Below are positions 8,051-16,615 of a stretch of DNA of 64,000 bases, in pieces; the stretch's first letter is position 1, and the number at the start of each line of letters is the position of its first letter. The stretch spans positions 1 to 64,000 of the forward strand of contig CAZUHB010000028.1 of NCBI GenBank assembly GCA_964620445.1, read 5' to 3'. Both the position numbers and the translations under genes were made by a program. The notes under the pieces were generated by a model. It saw only the letters and a list, made by a program, of their open reading frames with translations. It made no database searches and was not told where the DNA came from. The DNA comes from CAZUHB01 sp964620445 (GTDB lineage Bacteria; Planctomycetota; B15-G4; CAYZWU01).

Positions 8051-9382
8051 CTATTTCTTCCCGGGAACGGGAACGATCGCCTCGAGGTCGACATCGCCCA
8101 TGGCGTACTCGGTCGGACCGATCCTGAAGTTGGAGTTCATCATGGAATCGTAAGTCACCTCCTTGCCGGTGTAGGCCGAGATCCGGCCCATGATGGCGAC
8201 CAGCGTGGAGATGGCAGTGTTCTCCGCCTCGTTGATCGGCTCGTCGGTGCGGATCGCGGTCACGAGATCGATGTGCTCCTGCACGTAGGGAGAGACTTCC
8301 ACGTTCTTGCGCGGTTTGCCCGATTCGTCGGGCGCGTAGCCGTATTTCCACGACTCCTTGCCGTCGGGAGTCCAGATCGTGTTGCGGCAGTTGGAGAATC
8401 CTTTCGTGCCCATGACCGTCTCGCTCACGTTGGTCACGCAGCCGTTGATCTGGCGGCACATGCTGTGCATGTGCATGCTGTTGTCGTACACGTAGTCGAC
8501 ACTGAAGAAATCGTACTGGTCGCCCGTGACGCGCCTGTGGCGGCCGCCGAATCCGACCGCCTTGACGGGGATCTTGCCGGTGAACCAGTGGATCACGTCG
8601 ATGTTATGCACGTGCTGCTCCACGATGTGGTCGCCCGACAGCCAGCACCAGTTGACCCAGTCGCGGATCATCGCTTCCATGTCGGTCCACCCCTCCTGCG
8701 GCGTGCGGTACCAGAGCTGGGACTGGTTCCAGTAGCAATTGGCGGACACGATGTCGCCGATGGCGCCCCCGGCGATCTTCTTGTAGGTCGCCACGTAGTC
8801 GCGCTGGTGGCGGCGCTGCGTGCCGGTCGCCACGCAGAGATTGATCGCCTTGGCCTTGCGCGCCGATGCCATGATCGACCGCGCGCCCACGGGATCGACG
8901 GCAACCGGTTTTTCCATGAACACGTGCTTGCGCCCCCTGATGCAGGCGGAAAAATGCTCGGGCCTGAAATGAGGCGGCGTGGCCAGAATGACGACGTCCA
9001 CATCGGATTCGATAACGTCCTTGTATGCGTCGAAACCGAGGAAACAGTTCTCCTTGGGAACCTCGACGCCCTTCTGTTTCTTGAGACGCTCGCGGCAACC
9101 GTTCAATCGATCTTCGAAGACATCGGCCAGGGCGACGATCTCCAGGTTGGGGCCGGCGTCGAGAAAGTTGATCGCCGCGCCGCTGCCCCGGCCGCCGCAG
9201 CCCACGAGCCCCGCGCGGAGCGTGTCCCCGTCGGGCGCCTGGTCGAGAAAGCGGGGCAGTTTCCGAGCCTGCTGGCTGCCGAGCAGGGTGGGGACGGCCG
9301 GACCGAATGCGCTCGCGGCGCCCACGGCGCCCACGGCACCCAGAAAATGGCGGCGGCTCATGTCTTTGTTTTTCTTCGTCAT
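8051..9382 (-). CDS. Tat-exported Gfo/Idh/MocA-family oxidoreductase
   Basis: A 443-residue NAD(P)-dependent dehydrogenase-like protein of the secreted kind common in Planctomycetota-type genomes. SRRHFLGAVGAVGAA is a twin-arginine leader, and the Rossmann motif AGLVGCGGRGSGA lies near residues 57-69. EKPVAVDP holds the lysine typical of the family (E-K-P). The start at 9382 has AGGAG 8 nt upstream; an earlier ATG at 9403 lacks this. Family members oxidise or epimerise sugars and inositols, and some act as glycosidases by transient oxidation. The neighbours (sulfatase, TIM-barrel isomerase-like protein) suggest work on an exported or imported sugar, but no substrate can be assigned. Confidence 0.9.
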   Translation of the reverse strand: MTKKNKDMSRRHFLGAVGAVGAASAFGPAVPTLLGSQQARKLPRFLDQAPDGDTLRAGLVGCGGRGSGAAINFLDAGPNLEIVALADVFEDRLNGCRERLKKQKGVEVPKENCFLGFDAYKDVIESDVDVVILATPPHFRPEHFSACIRGRKHVFMEKPVAVDPVGARSIMASARKAKAINLCVATGTQRRHQRDYVATYKKIAGGAIGDIVSANCYWNQSQLWYRTPQEGWTDMEAMIRDWVNWCWLSGDHIVEQHVHNIDVIHWFTGKIPVKAVGFGGRHRRVTGDQYDFFSVDYVYDNSMHMHSMCRQINGCVTNVSETVMGTKGFSNCRNTIWTPDGKESWKYGYAPDESGKPRKNVEVSPYVQEHIDLVTAIRTDEPINEAENTAISTLVAIMGRISAYTGKEVTYDSMMNSNFRIGPTEYAMGDVDLEAIVPVPGKK

Positions 9383-9436
9383 GTCAAAAACTCCTGTCAT
9401 CAAATGAATGGCCGATCGGATTTCTATCTGAACGAA

Positions 9437-11002
9437 TCACTTCTTTTCTTCATGTTCGCACACAACGCGGAATCCCACGTCGATGCAGTCGGAATACCAC
9501 CAGACGCTCTTGGGCATCTGGGGGTCGGTCATGAGCCAGGCCTCGGAACGGGTGTGATCCCGCGCCGCGCAGCGCACATCCTCGGCGTCGCTCTTGAACG
9601 ATCCTCCCCTTACAATATATTCTCTTCCGTCCGAAGAATCCTCTTCGCTCCCGCCGGACAGATACTCGTCGCTGCAGAATTCCCGCACATTGCCCGCCAT
9701 GTTGAGAAGGCCGAAGGGATTGGGCTTCACGTCGGATGGCAGGCCGGTGCGCCCATCACTGTTCGCCGCGAAGATCACGTATGACCGGATCGGTTCCTCG
9801 TCGGCGCCGAAGATGCCGTTCCAGAAACCGCTCTCCGCGAAATCGTCGGGATCTCCCTCGAAGAAGTAGGCGCCCGTCGTCCCCCCCCTGCAGGCGTACT
9901 CCCATTCGGCCTCGGTCGGCAGCCTGTACGTCCTGCCGGTCACGACCGACAGCCACTGGCAGTAGACCTCGGCGGCGTGGTGGGTCATGGTGATCGCCGG
10001 CCGCTTGCCGCGCCCCCACCCCTGATCGGGCGCGCCCCAGGGCGGCGTGGCGCCGGTGATCGCATCGACGTCGTCGGCGATCGAGGCCACGAGGCGCGTG
10101 TCGGACGACCGCCCCTCGGCGGCGGTCTGTGCGTAGAAGGCCTCGTACTCGTCCCAGGTCACCTCGGTCCGAGCGATCCAGAAGGGAGCGACTTCCACGG
10201 TGCGCTGCGTTTCGTCGTCGCGGCGGAAATCCTCCGAGGACGGGCTGCCGAGCGTGACGCGGCCGCCCGGGAGCGCGACCATGTCGAAGCTCACCGCCGA
10301 ACCGGGAATCAGCTCGGTGAAGTCCTCGAATGCGTCCACCTTGGCCGGAGCCTCGTGGATCTGCTCCTCGTCCGCCTTGGATGTGATGAACCGTCTCTTG
10401 TGGCCCCCCTTCTTCGTGTAATGCCCCGCGTCGAGATGGCACTTGATGCAGTTGATCTCGTCCATGTGCTCCGAGTAATGGAGGTGGGCGTTGTCCCCCT
10501 CCGGCGAGAGCGAGATGGGAAAGAGGTTCTGGTGACACCGTTTACACGACGCCTCGAAGGTGTGGTTCACGGCGTGCTCGAAGCGCGATTTCTCTTCCCA
10601 GTCGAACGATTCGGGATCCTTGAAGAGCTTGCCGTAGACATCCTGGATGCCGAGCCGCGCCTTCTCGTAAAGATAATCGAAACCGCCTGGCGGCAGATGG
10701 CACTCGACGCAGTGGACATACACACCCGAGTCGGTGTCGTGGTGTTTCGACCGCACCCACGACTTGTGAGCCTGCGGGTGAACGTGGCAGGACTCGCAGA
10801 ACTCGTCGGTCGACGTGTACTCCACGCCCTTGTGCCCGAGAAAGACCAGGCACACACCCAGGAGGATTCCGATAACGATCTTGTATTTGAGAAGCAAAAA
10901 GATCTTGAGGATTTTCAGCGGGAATAACAGGATTTTGAACAGGATTCTGCCTCTGATTGTCTCGACCCCTTGGTTGCGTAGAATCAGCCGGTCACGGCGC
11001 AC
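9437..11002 (-). CDS. Fusion of NapC/NrfH-type tetrahaem cytochrome with SUMF1/NirV-like domain
   Basis: A two-domain protein of about 521 residues. The N-terminal part has one membrane helix (about 34-56) and four CxxCH motifs at 69, 98, 153 and 185 in the spacing of NapC/NrfH membrane quinol dehydrogenases. The C-terminal half (about 232-521) is a SUMF1/EgtB/PvdO-type fold: FDMVALPGGRVTLGS, IARTEVTWDEY, YRLPTEAEWEYACRGG, GLLNMAGNVREF, IVRGGSFKSD and VGFRVV. The two cysteines that bind copper in true formylglycine-generating enzyme, normally just after RGGS, are missing (KSDAEDVR instead), so it probably does not activate sulfatases. The closer analogue is NirV, a SUMF1-fold protein encoded with nitrite reductases. 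The start is uncertain: a GTG at 11002, 4 nt after the previous stop, is used; no ATG occurs near the membrane helix. Confidence 0.85.
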   Translation of the reverse strand: MRRDRLILRNQGVETIRGRILFKILLFPLKILKIFLLLKYKIVIGILLGVCLVFLGHKGVEYTSTDEFCESCHVHPQAHKSWVRSKHHDTDSGVYVHCVECHLPPGGFDYLYEKARLGIQDVYGKLFKDPESFDWEEKSRFEHAVNHTFEASCKRCHQNLFPISLSPEGDNAHLHYSEHMDEINCIKCHLDAGHYTKKGGHKRRFITSKADEEQIHEAPAKVDAFEDFTELIPGSAVSFDMVALPGGRVTLGSPSSEDFRRDDETQRTVEVAPFWIARTEVTWDEYEAFYAQTAAEGRSSDTRLVASIADDVDAITGATPPWGAPDQGWGRGKRPAITMTHHAAEVYCQWLSVVTGRTYRLPTEAEWEYACRGGTTGAYFFEGDPDDFAESGFWNGIFGADEEPIRSYVIFAANSDGRTGLPSDVKPNPFGLLNMAGNVREFCSDEYLSGGSEEDSSDGREYIVRGGSFKSDAEDVRCAARDHTRSEAWLMTDPQMPKSVWWYSDCIDVGFRVVCEHEEKK

Positions 11003-11006
11003 GTGA

Positions 11007-11966
11007 TCAGGCCATGGGAAAAGTTTTCTCCACAAAAGCGACGTTGGCGCGCGTGTCCTCCATGAACCGATCCTTGCGCCCGCTCGTCTCCAGAACGAGC
11101 CACTTGTCAAAGCCGATCGCGTCGAGCGCCGCGGCGCAAACGGCCATGTCCACCATGCACCCCTCGCTTCCGAGCATCGGCGTCTTCCAGTCCTTGAGGT
11201 GAACCTCGCAGATCCGGTCGTTCCCCAGCATGCGCAGCTCGCCGTCCACGTCGTAGCCGTTGCCCCACGAGTTGCCCACGTCATAGTAGACCTGTACCAT
11301 CGGCGATCCGATCCTCTCGGCGATCTCCAGGTTCTGCTTTGCGGTCAGCGTCGTTTCGAGTCCAAGCACCACGCCCGTATCCTCGGCGCGGGGCACGATC
11401 TGGCGCAGAGCTTCCACCACCCGGGTCACGCCTTTTTCCTCGAGTGCGTAGGACGAGAACTCCCCGTCCTTCTCGTTGATCACCTTGCGTTCCTCGTTGC
11501 GGCGCCGCAGGTCGCCCTTGCCGAAGAATGCGAGCAGCACGTTGGACGCTCCCAGGGCGGCGGCGGCCTCGACAGCGTCGATCACGTAGACCGCCGATTG
11601 GGGTTCGGAGGCGAGAGGGATGCTGTTCAGGATCCCCCCCGCGGCGATCGAGTGGAAGGTGATGCCGTGCCTCCGTCCGAGCTCCAGGTAGTTCCTGCGG
11701 ATCGTCCCATCGCGCAGGGGGATGTTCGACGGATCGGTGCCCACGCTGACCTGGATACCTCCCAGATTGGCTTCGCGCGCCCTGGGAATCAGATCGGGAT
11801 TGGCCGCCCCACCCAGGTTCCAATCGCACATCCCCACGCCGGTCGCTCCGCCCTTGGCGACGAGCGGGGCAGCGGCGCCGGCGCGCGCGGCAAAAGCCCC
11901 GGCCGCGCCGGTCGCGGCGATTCCGGCTCCCAGGCTCTTCAGGAAACCTCTGCGATCGATGGCCAT
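11007..11966 (-). CDS. Tat-exported TIM-barrel (sugar phosphate isomerase/epimerase-like) protein
   Basis: A 319-residue AP-endonuclease-2-type TIM barrel with a twin-arginine leader (DRRGFLKSLGAG, residues 4-15). Barrel features include GVGMCDWNLG at the first strand, LGLETTLTA with the metal-ligand glutamate, VQVYYDVGNSWG, ICEVHLKDWK and a late WLVLETSG. This pattern is that of hydroxypyruvate isomerase or xylose-isomerase-like sugar epimerases. The exported form often lies beside Gfo/Idh/MocA proteins and sulfatases, as here. The stop is 4 nt before the proposed start of the haem-SUMF1 fusion, so they are probably co-transcribed. Substrate unknown. Confidence 0.85.
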   Translation of the reverse strand: MAIDRRGFLKSLGAGIAATGAAGAFAARAGAAAPLVAKGGATGVGMCDWNLGGAANPDLIPRAREANLGGIQVSVGTDPSNIPLRDGTIRRNYLELGRRHGITFHSIAAGGILNSIPLASEPQSAVYVIDAVEAAAALGASNVLLAFFGKGDLRRRNEERKVINEKDGEFSSYALEEKGVTRVVEALRQIVPRAEDTGVVLGLETTLTAKQNLEIAERIGSPMVQVYYDVGNSWGNGYDVDGELRMLGNDRICEVHLKDWKTPMLGSEGCMVDMAVCAAALDAIGFDKWLVLETSGRKDRFMEDTRANVAFVEKTFPMA

Positions 11967-12077
11967 TGTTCTCGGCCCTCCACATTTGATTTCAGATCGA
12001 TCCGCACAGTCTACGCCTTTGGCCGGGACGGTTCAATTTTCGAACGGAAAAGGTGTGCGCCCATCGCAGCGCCTTGC

Positions 12078-13187
12078 TCACCGAGGTTCGCATAAGGTGT
12101 TGAATCCGCTCGATGTGGAAACCGTCACCTCGGGGGCGCTCCCTCCCGACATGATCAAGCACTCGACCTGATCCTGCGACTCGATCAACCGGAGCGCCTC
12201 GTCCGGCCCGAGAACACTGATCGCCGTGGCCAGGGCGTCGGCTGTGATCGCGTCAGCGGCGATCACCGTCGCGCTCGGCACGCTCCCCACCGGGCGGCCG
12301 GTGCGGGGATCGACGATGTGTGACAACCGCTGCCCGTCCACCGTGAAATACCGCTGGTAGTCGCCGCTCGTGGCCACGGCGCGGTCGGCAAGAAACAGGA
12401 CGAGAGGGGGAGGCTCTCCGGGACGGGGATCGTTGATCAAGACCTTCCACGGTTCCCCGCCCGGACACCGGCCCAGGACGCGCAGATCACCCCCGATATC
12501 GACGAGGGCATTCATGATCCCTGCGGCGTCGAGCGCTTCGCAGGCGAGGTCGATGGCGAAGCCCTTGGCAATACCGCCGAGATCCACTTCCATGCCCGCC
12601 ACACCGAAACCGCAGGCCGCACCGGACAGATTCAGGTGTTTCGAACCGACCTTTTCGAGAGCCCCGTCGATCTCTTGACCGGTCGGCAAGCGGCCTTGCT
12701 TTTCGGCGCGGCGCCAGAGGGAGCGCAGCGGCGCGTAAGTGACATCGAAAGCGCCGCCGGTCAACGCGCAAAAGCGCACCGCGGCGCGCAGAACGCGCAG
12801 TGTGTTTTCCGACAGGCCGACCGCGTGGCGCGCGCCATCCCGGTTGAGGCGGCTGATCTCGCTCTCCGGTTCGTAGGTGCTCATCGTTGCCGCCACCGAC
12901 GCGATCGCGTCGTAAGCACTCTGAATCGCACGCTGGGCGTGGATCTCATCAGGAGTCACCACGACGATTCTGGCGAATGTCCCCATCGTCGAGAAGGCGG
13001 CCCTGAATCGGCTCGGGCCGTCCGATTCGATATGAATCGTTTCCGCAGGCCCGCCGGAGTCGGAAGGAGACGGGAGTCGGATGGTCTCTCGAGCGACCTC
13101 CACCCGCTCACCGCACCCTGCTGACACGACGATCGGTACGATCACGGTGACCGCGATTCGTAACAGTAATGAGGATGACCTGATCAT
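12078..13187 (-). CDS. apbE: FAD:protein FMN transferase ApbE, lipoprotein
   Basis: A 369-residue ApbE-type flavin transferase. The leader ends in VSAGC, a lipobox, so it should be anchored on the outer face of a membrane. Family motifs are FSTMGTFARIVV, LTGGAFDVTYAPL, DLGGIAKGFAIDLA, ALVDIGGDLRVLG and a late DAITADALATAISVLGP holding the metal-binding Asp/Thr. In this family the enzyme transfers FMN from FAD to a threonine of exported or membrane proteins such as RnfG, NqrC or extracellular reductases. No obvious flavinylation target is in the window. The start at 13187 is preferred to an ATG at 13205 because the longer form only adds six residues before the signal peptide. ApbE beside respiratory cytochromes suggests a flavin-dependent electron route. 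Confidence 0.92.
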   Translation of the reverse strand: MIRSSSLLLRIAVTVIVPIVVSAGCGERVEVARETIRLPSPSDSGGPAETIHIESDGPSRFRAAFSTMGTFARIVVVTPDEIHAQRAIQSAYDAIASVAATMSTYEPESEISRLNRDGARHAVGLSENTLRVLRAAVRFCALTGGAFDVTYAPLRSLWRRAEKQGRLPTGQEIDGALEKVGSKHLNLSGAACGFGVAGMEVDLGGIAKGFAIDLACEALDAAGIMNALVDIGGDLRVLGRCPGGEPWKVLINDPRPGEPPPLVLFLADRAVATSGDYQRYFTVDGQRLSHIVDPRTGRPVGSVPSATVIAADAITADALATAISVLGPDEALRLIESQDQVECLIMSGGSAPEVTVSTSSGFNTLCEPR

Positions 13188-13308
13188 CAATTTTCCAGTA
13201 CTCATGCAACGGTATGGATCGGAAGCGTGCAGTCTACTCGGACCACAAAAGACTCGAAAGCGAAATCGAACGCCATCGGAATCGAAGATTGGGACGGGAT
13301 TCTGCCTC

Positions 13309-14565
13309 TCAGGGCACCATCTCTATCGATGCGGCGTTGGATGCCGCATCCCAGGGAACGCTCAGCCCGAAGGCGAAATCGAACCGAAGACCGGCGAGGC
13401 CCGGGGCTGCCGGAATATCGAGGACCGCCGGTGCCAGCCCAGCGCTGTCGAGGCTGCCGAAGAAATCGCTGCACCAGGGCGCCCCCGCACTGTGGACAAG
13501 GAAGCGGGTGAAGCGGTCGAGATTGAGGGGCAGGACCGCGTGGCCGCCCGGCAACGGTGTGCCTGGATCGGTTCCGCTCATCGAGCCGAGGAGCCCGTAT
13601 TTTCTGCCGGCATTCAAGATGCCTCCGTCGAGAGCGAATTGCACGACACCGCCGCTGCTCGCCGCGACCTCGGTCACGTCGGTGAGAAGCATGGAGGACC
13701 AGTCCACCTCGGTCAGATCGAGAAAGATGCTCTTGCCGCTGAACTCGATCTCTTCCAGCACATAGACATACGGCGTACCGGCGATGACCGTGACATCGGG
13801 ATGGTCATAGTCCGCACCCCACGAGGCACCGCCCTCGGATGGAATGAGAGTGTCCGTGATTCTCTCGAAATCAGTGCTCCCTCCATCGGCCCGCCAGATG
13901 TGAAAACCGGCGGTTCCAATCTCGGTCGCTGTTTGCCAGCGCAGTGACGCGTGATTGCCGTAACCGGTGGCCGCGAAGAAAACGAGCTCCACCGCAGTGG
14001 GATCGAAGGTCTGATTCGTGTTGACCGCCCCCGGGGTCTCCGTGAGGGGGGCTTGCCAGTAGAAATGTCCCGGATGGGGCCAGGCTTTGTATCCATTGCC
14101 GCCGAGTTGGAGCGAGTACCCGACAGGGGTGGTGGAGTCGGATTCCTCCACGCCCACATCGATCGATGTGACGCCCTGCGCCGGTCCCTCGGACCCAACG
14201 AGCGTGCCCTCGTAACTGATCAACTGGATCAGGCCGCCTGCGGCGTCAGCCAGGGCGAGGCCATCGGCCGGACCGTTCTGCATCGAAGACATGGCGAAAT
14301 CGAGTGTGCCCATCCCGTTCTGCTGATCGGGAATCGTATCGCTGAGTGTGACCGTTTTGTAAATCGTGCCCGAATCACGGTATCCGTAAACCTTCCATCC
14401 GGTCAGATTGGTGCCGGCCGGTCCGGCGATCTCGAAGAATTCGCCCACATCTCCGCCCACGTTGGAATAGTGGAACTCATTGATCCACACGTCGGCCCAC
14501 AACAGGCTCGGCGCAGCAAAGAACGCGAAGGCAATCACAGAAAAAACAAGAATTCCAGACCGCAT
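13309..14565 (-). CDS. Exported lamin-tail-domain protein
   Basis: A 418-residue secreted protein with a signal peptide (MRSGILVFSVIAFAFFAAPSLLWA, cleaved near residue 24; the start has GGGAG 9 nt upstream). The N-terminal part is a lamin-tail domain: VWINEFHYSN, GEFFEIAGPAG, LTGWKVYGY. The middle (WQTATEIGTAGFHIWRA) is a fibronectin-like domain found in surface proteins of several environmental phyla. The C-terminal segment (LDIPAAPGLAGLRFDFAF) resembles short beta domains seen at the ends of such proteins. It is probably a surface adhesin or structural protein; no catalytic residues were seen. It heads the leftward gene series, 121 nt upstream of apbE, and may be its own unit. Confidence 0.75.
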   Translation of the reverse strand: MRSGILVFSVIAFAFFAAPSLLWADVWINEFHYSNVGGDVGEFFEIAGPAGTNLTGWKVYGYRDSGTIYKTVTLSDTIPDQQNGMGTLDFAMSSMQNGPADGLALADAAGGLIQLISYEGTLVGSEGPAQGVTSIDVGVEESDSTTPVGYSLQLGGNGYKAWPHPGHFYWQAPLTETPGAVNTNQTFDPTAVELVFFAATGYGNHASLRWQTATEIGTAGFHIWRADGGSTDFERITDTLIPSEGGASWGADYDHPDVTVIAGTPYVYVLEEIEFSGKSIFLDLTEVDWSSMLLTDVTEVAASSGGVVQFALDGGILNAGRKYGLLGSMSGTDPGTPLPGGHAVLPLNLDRFTRFLVHSAGAPWCSDFFGSLDSAGLAPAVLDIPAAPGLAGLRFDFAFGLSVPWDAASNAASIEMVP

Positions 14566-14812
14566 GGCAGGACACTCCCGGTATTTCAAAAGAGGTATTT
14601 CAACAGAAGGGCGGCTCAATAGCGTCGTCACTGTGGTTCGATCCGCGAGGTGGGACTACTTTACCAGCCCGACCATGGGCGACGTACAAGAAAAATGCCG
14701 ATCTCCCGGAGCTCTCACGGTCCGAGGAAAGAGTGGAACCGCACGGCGGGGCCGAGTATAACCACGACACCGAGCGCCCGACGAAGGGCCGCTGAATCGC
14801 AAAAGGGATTCG

Positions 14813-16609
14813 ATGAAACCGGAACAAGCCGCCTATGTGAATCTCGTCGCACTCGCCCGTGCCGACCGGCGCATGACGGACGACGAGATGGCGCTCCTCG
14901 AGGAGTACCGGAAAGTTCTGGGCATCTCGAAAGCCGAAGCCGAGGAGATCGAGCAGATTGCCGACCTCCAGGTCGTTCCGCCCCGGGAAATGAACGCTCG
15001 GCCGGCCGACAGGTTACAGATCGTCAAGATGATGATCCGTGTCGGCTATGCGGACGGAGCGGTCACCCCCGGCGAAAAGCGACTGCTCAGGAAGGTGGCG
15101 CGCTCCTTCGGCATCGGCCGGATCGCCCTCTCCGGTCTCTTCTGGGAGATCGGGCGCGAACTGGGCATCCAGCGCCGCCTGCGTGTTTCGCAAATCGTCG
15201 CCGGAGCCACGATCGTCGTGGCGGCGGTCGCGATCTGGATCATCATCACACAGACGAACAGCGAGACGAGCGAGCGGATCGATGCGGCCCGTCTCGATTT
15301 CGACCGGCTGAAGCAGGAACTCGGACTCGAACGCTCCCGGGCCGACGAAGCGTTGCGAAAGGTGCTCGACGCGCAGGAGGATCGCCACGAGGCGGAGGCT
15401 GCCCTCGCCGACCGGCTGAAAGAGCTCGAGGAAAAGAGCGCCCGCGAACGGACCGCCCTGAAATCAACGCTCGATGCGGAGCAGAAGAATCAGCGACAAG
15501 CGATGACCGCCGAGATCGAGCGCCTTCGGGCAGAGCTCGCCCGCGTGCGGGATCTCAACGCGACCTTTCAGGAGATCGAGAAAAGGACGGACCCTTCGAT
15601 CCTGCTCATTCTCACCACCTACGATCTGGTTCTGGGAACGGACCGGCTCACCCAGGCTTCGATGGGAACCGGTTTCTTCGTGACCTCGAGCGGCCATATC
15701 GTCACCAACAAGCACGTGGTGCAGCCGTGGAAATTCGACGCCGATCAGATCGCGCTCATCGACAAGGGTGCCGCGCTGGACGAGGCATCGATCCTCATGG
15801 CCGCCTGGAGCGCGGGGACGGACGTGAAAACACCCAAAGGGGGTGTGAACTTCGACGATGCGTTCACGACGATCAAGAACAGTTTGAGACTCGACAAAAC
15901 AACACCCGACACTTTCGTGGTGCAGCGCCGGCCGCTCGGCAGCGGGGGATTCTATACAGGCAAGTTTCACACGGCCAACAGCGGCGACCTCGCCCTGCTC
16001 AAGGCAGAGGCCTATCCTCCGGTGCGGGCTCTTCCCCTCGAACCCGATCTGACGGCCATGAAAAAGCTCGACATGGTCATGGTCATGGGTTTCCCCACGG
16101 GAATCCACATACTCGAAACCACGAGGGCGGCGACATCGCCCTCCCTCGGCGAAATCCGCAAGATCGAGAACAGCATCTTGGTCACCGCGCCGATCGTGCC
16201 GGGCAATAGCGGCGGCCCGCTGATCGACGCGCGCGGCAATGTGGCGGGAGTGGCGGCGGCCAATTTCGGCGACGCCACTCTCGGTTCGTGCATTCCGGCC
16301 AAACACATCCTGCCCCTGCTTCCCACGTCGGCCGAATTGCTGGAGCACTCAAAAGAGCTCGAGACGACCGAGGAGTTTCGGGCCGCCCTTGACGAACTGC
16401 GCCTTGCCGATCAGCGCTGCAACGACGACGCGATGCACGAGACGATCGGCGAAGTGAGAGCGCGCATTCTCGAGGTGCGCGACGAGATGATCGCCGAGGC
16501 GCAACGGATCGGCGACGGTCCGGTGCGGAAAAAGGCCCTCGAAAAAATCGTCGACTCCTTCTCTTCCCGCTGGGCGTCCGAGGCGGTCGAGTCACTGAAA
16601 GATCTCTGA
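14813..16609 (+). CDS. Membrane protein with TerB-like domain, coiled coil and trypsin-like serine protease domain
   Basis: A 598-residue protein. Residues 1-120 are helical and acidic with TerB/DjlA-type features (ADRRMTDDEMALLEEY and GYADGAVTPGEKRLL). One membrane helix is at about 127-147, then a charged coiled coil to about 260. The periplasmic or outer part is a trypsin-fold protease: GTGFFVTSSGHIVTNKHVV contains the catalytic His, NSGDLALLK the Asp, and VPGNSGGPLID the Ser. A C-terminal helical region follows (from about 510). It probably cleaves or senses damaged envelope proteins, with the TerB domain as the cytoplasmic side. It lacks a PDZ domain, so it is not a normal HtrA. The start has AAGGGA 7 nt upstream. 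Confidence 0.85.
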   Translation: MKPEQAAYVNLVALARADRRMTDDEMALLEEYRKVLGISKAEAEEIEQIADLQVVPPREMNARPADRLQIVKMMIRVGYADGAVTPGEKRLLRKVARSFGIGRIALSGLFWEIGRELGIQRRLRVSQIVAGATIVVAAVAIWIIITQTNSETSERIDAARLDFDRLKQELGLERSRADEALRKVLDAQEDRHEAEAALADRLKELEEKSARERTALKSTLDAEQKNQRQAMTAEIERLRAELARVRDLNATFQEIEKRTDPSILLILTTYDLVLGTDRLTQASMGTGFFVTSSGHIVTNKHVVQPWKFDADQIALIDKGAALDEASILMAAWSAGTDVKTPKGGVNFDDAFTTIKNSLRLDKTTPDTFVVQRRPLGSGGFYTGKFHTANSGDLALLKAEAYPPVRALPLEPDLTAMKKLDMVMVMGFPTGIHILETTRAATSPSLGEIRKIENSILVTAPIVPGNSGGPLIDARGNVAGVAAANFGDATLGSCIPAKHILPLLPTSAELLEHSKELETTEEFRAALDELRLADQRCNDDAMHETIGEVRARILEVRDEMIAEAQRIGDGPVRKKALEKIVDSFSSRWASEAVESLKDL

Positions 16610-16615
16610 GGAGCC

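Noticed and set aside
9437..11002. True formylglycine-generating enzyme that activates the neighbouring sulfatase
   Set aside because: The cysteine pair after RGGS is absent, and the fusion to a haem domain points to a redox role.
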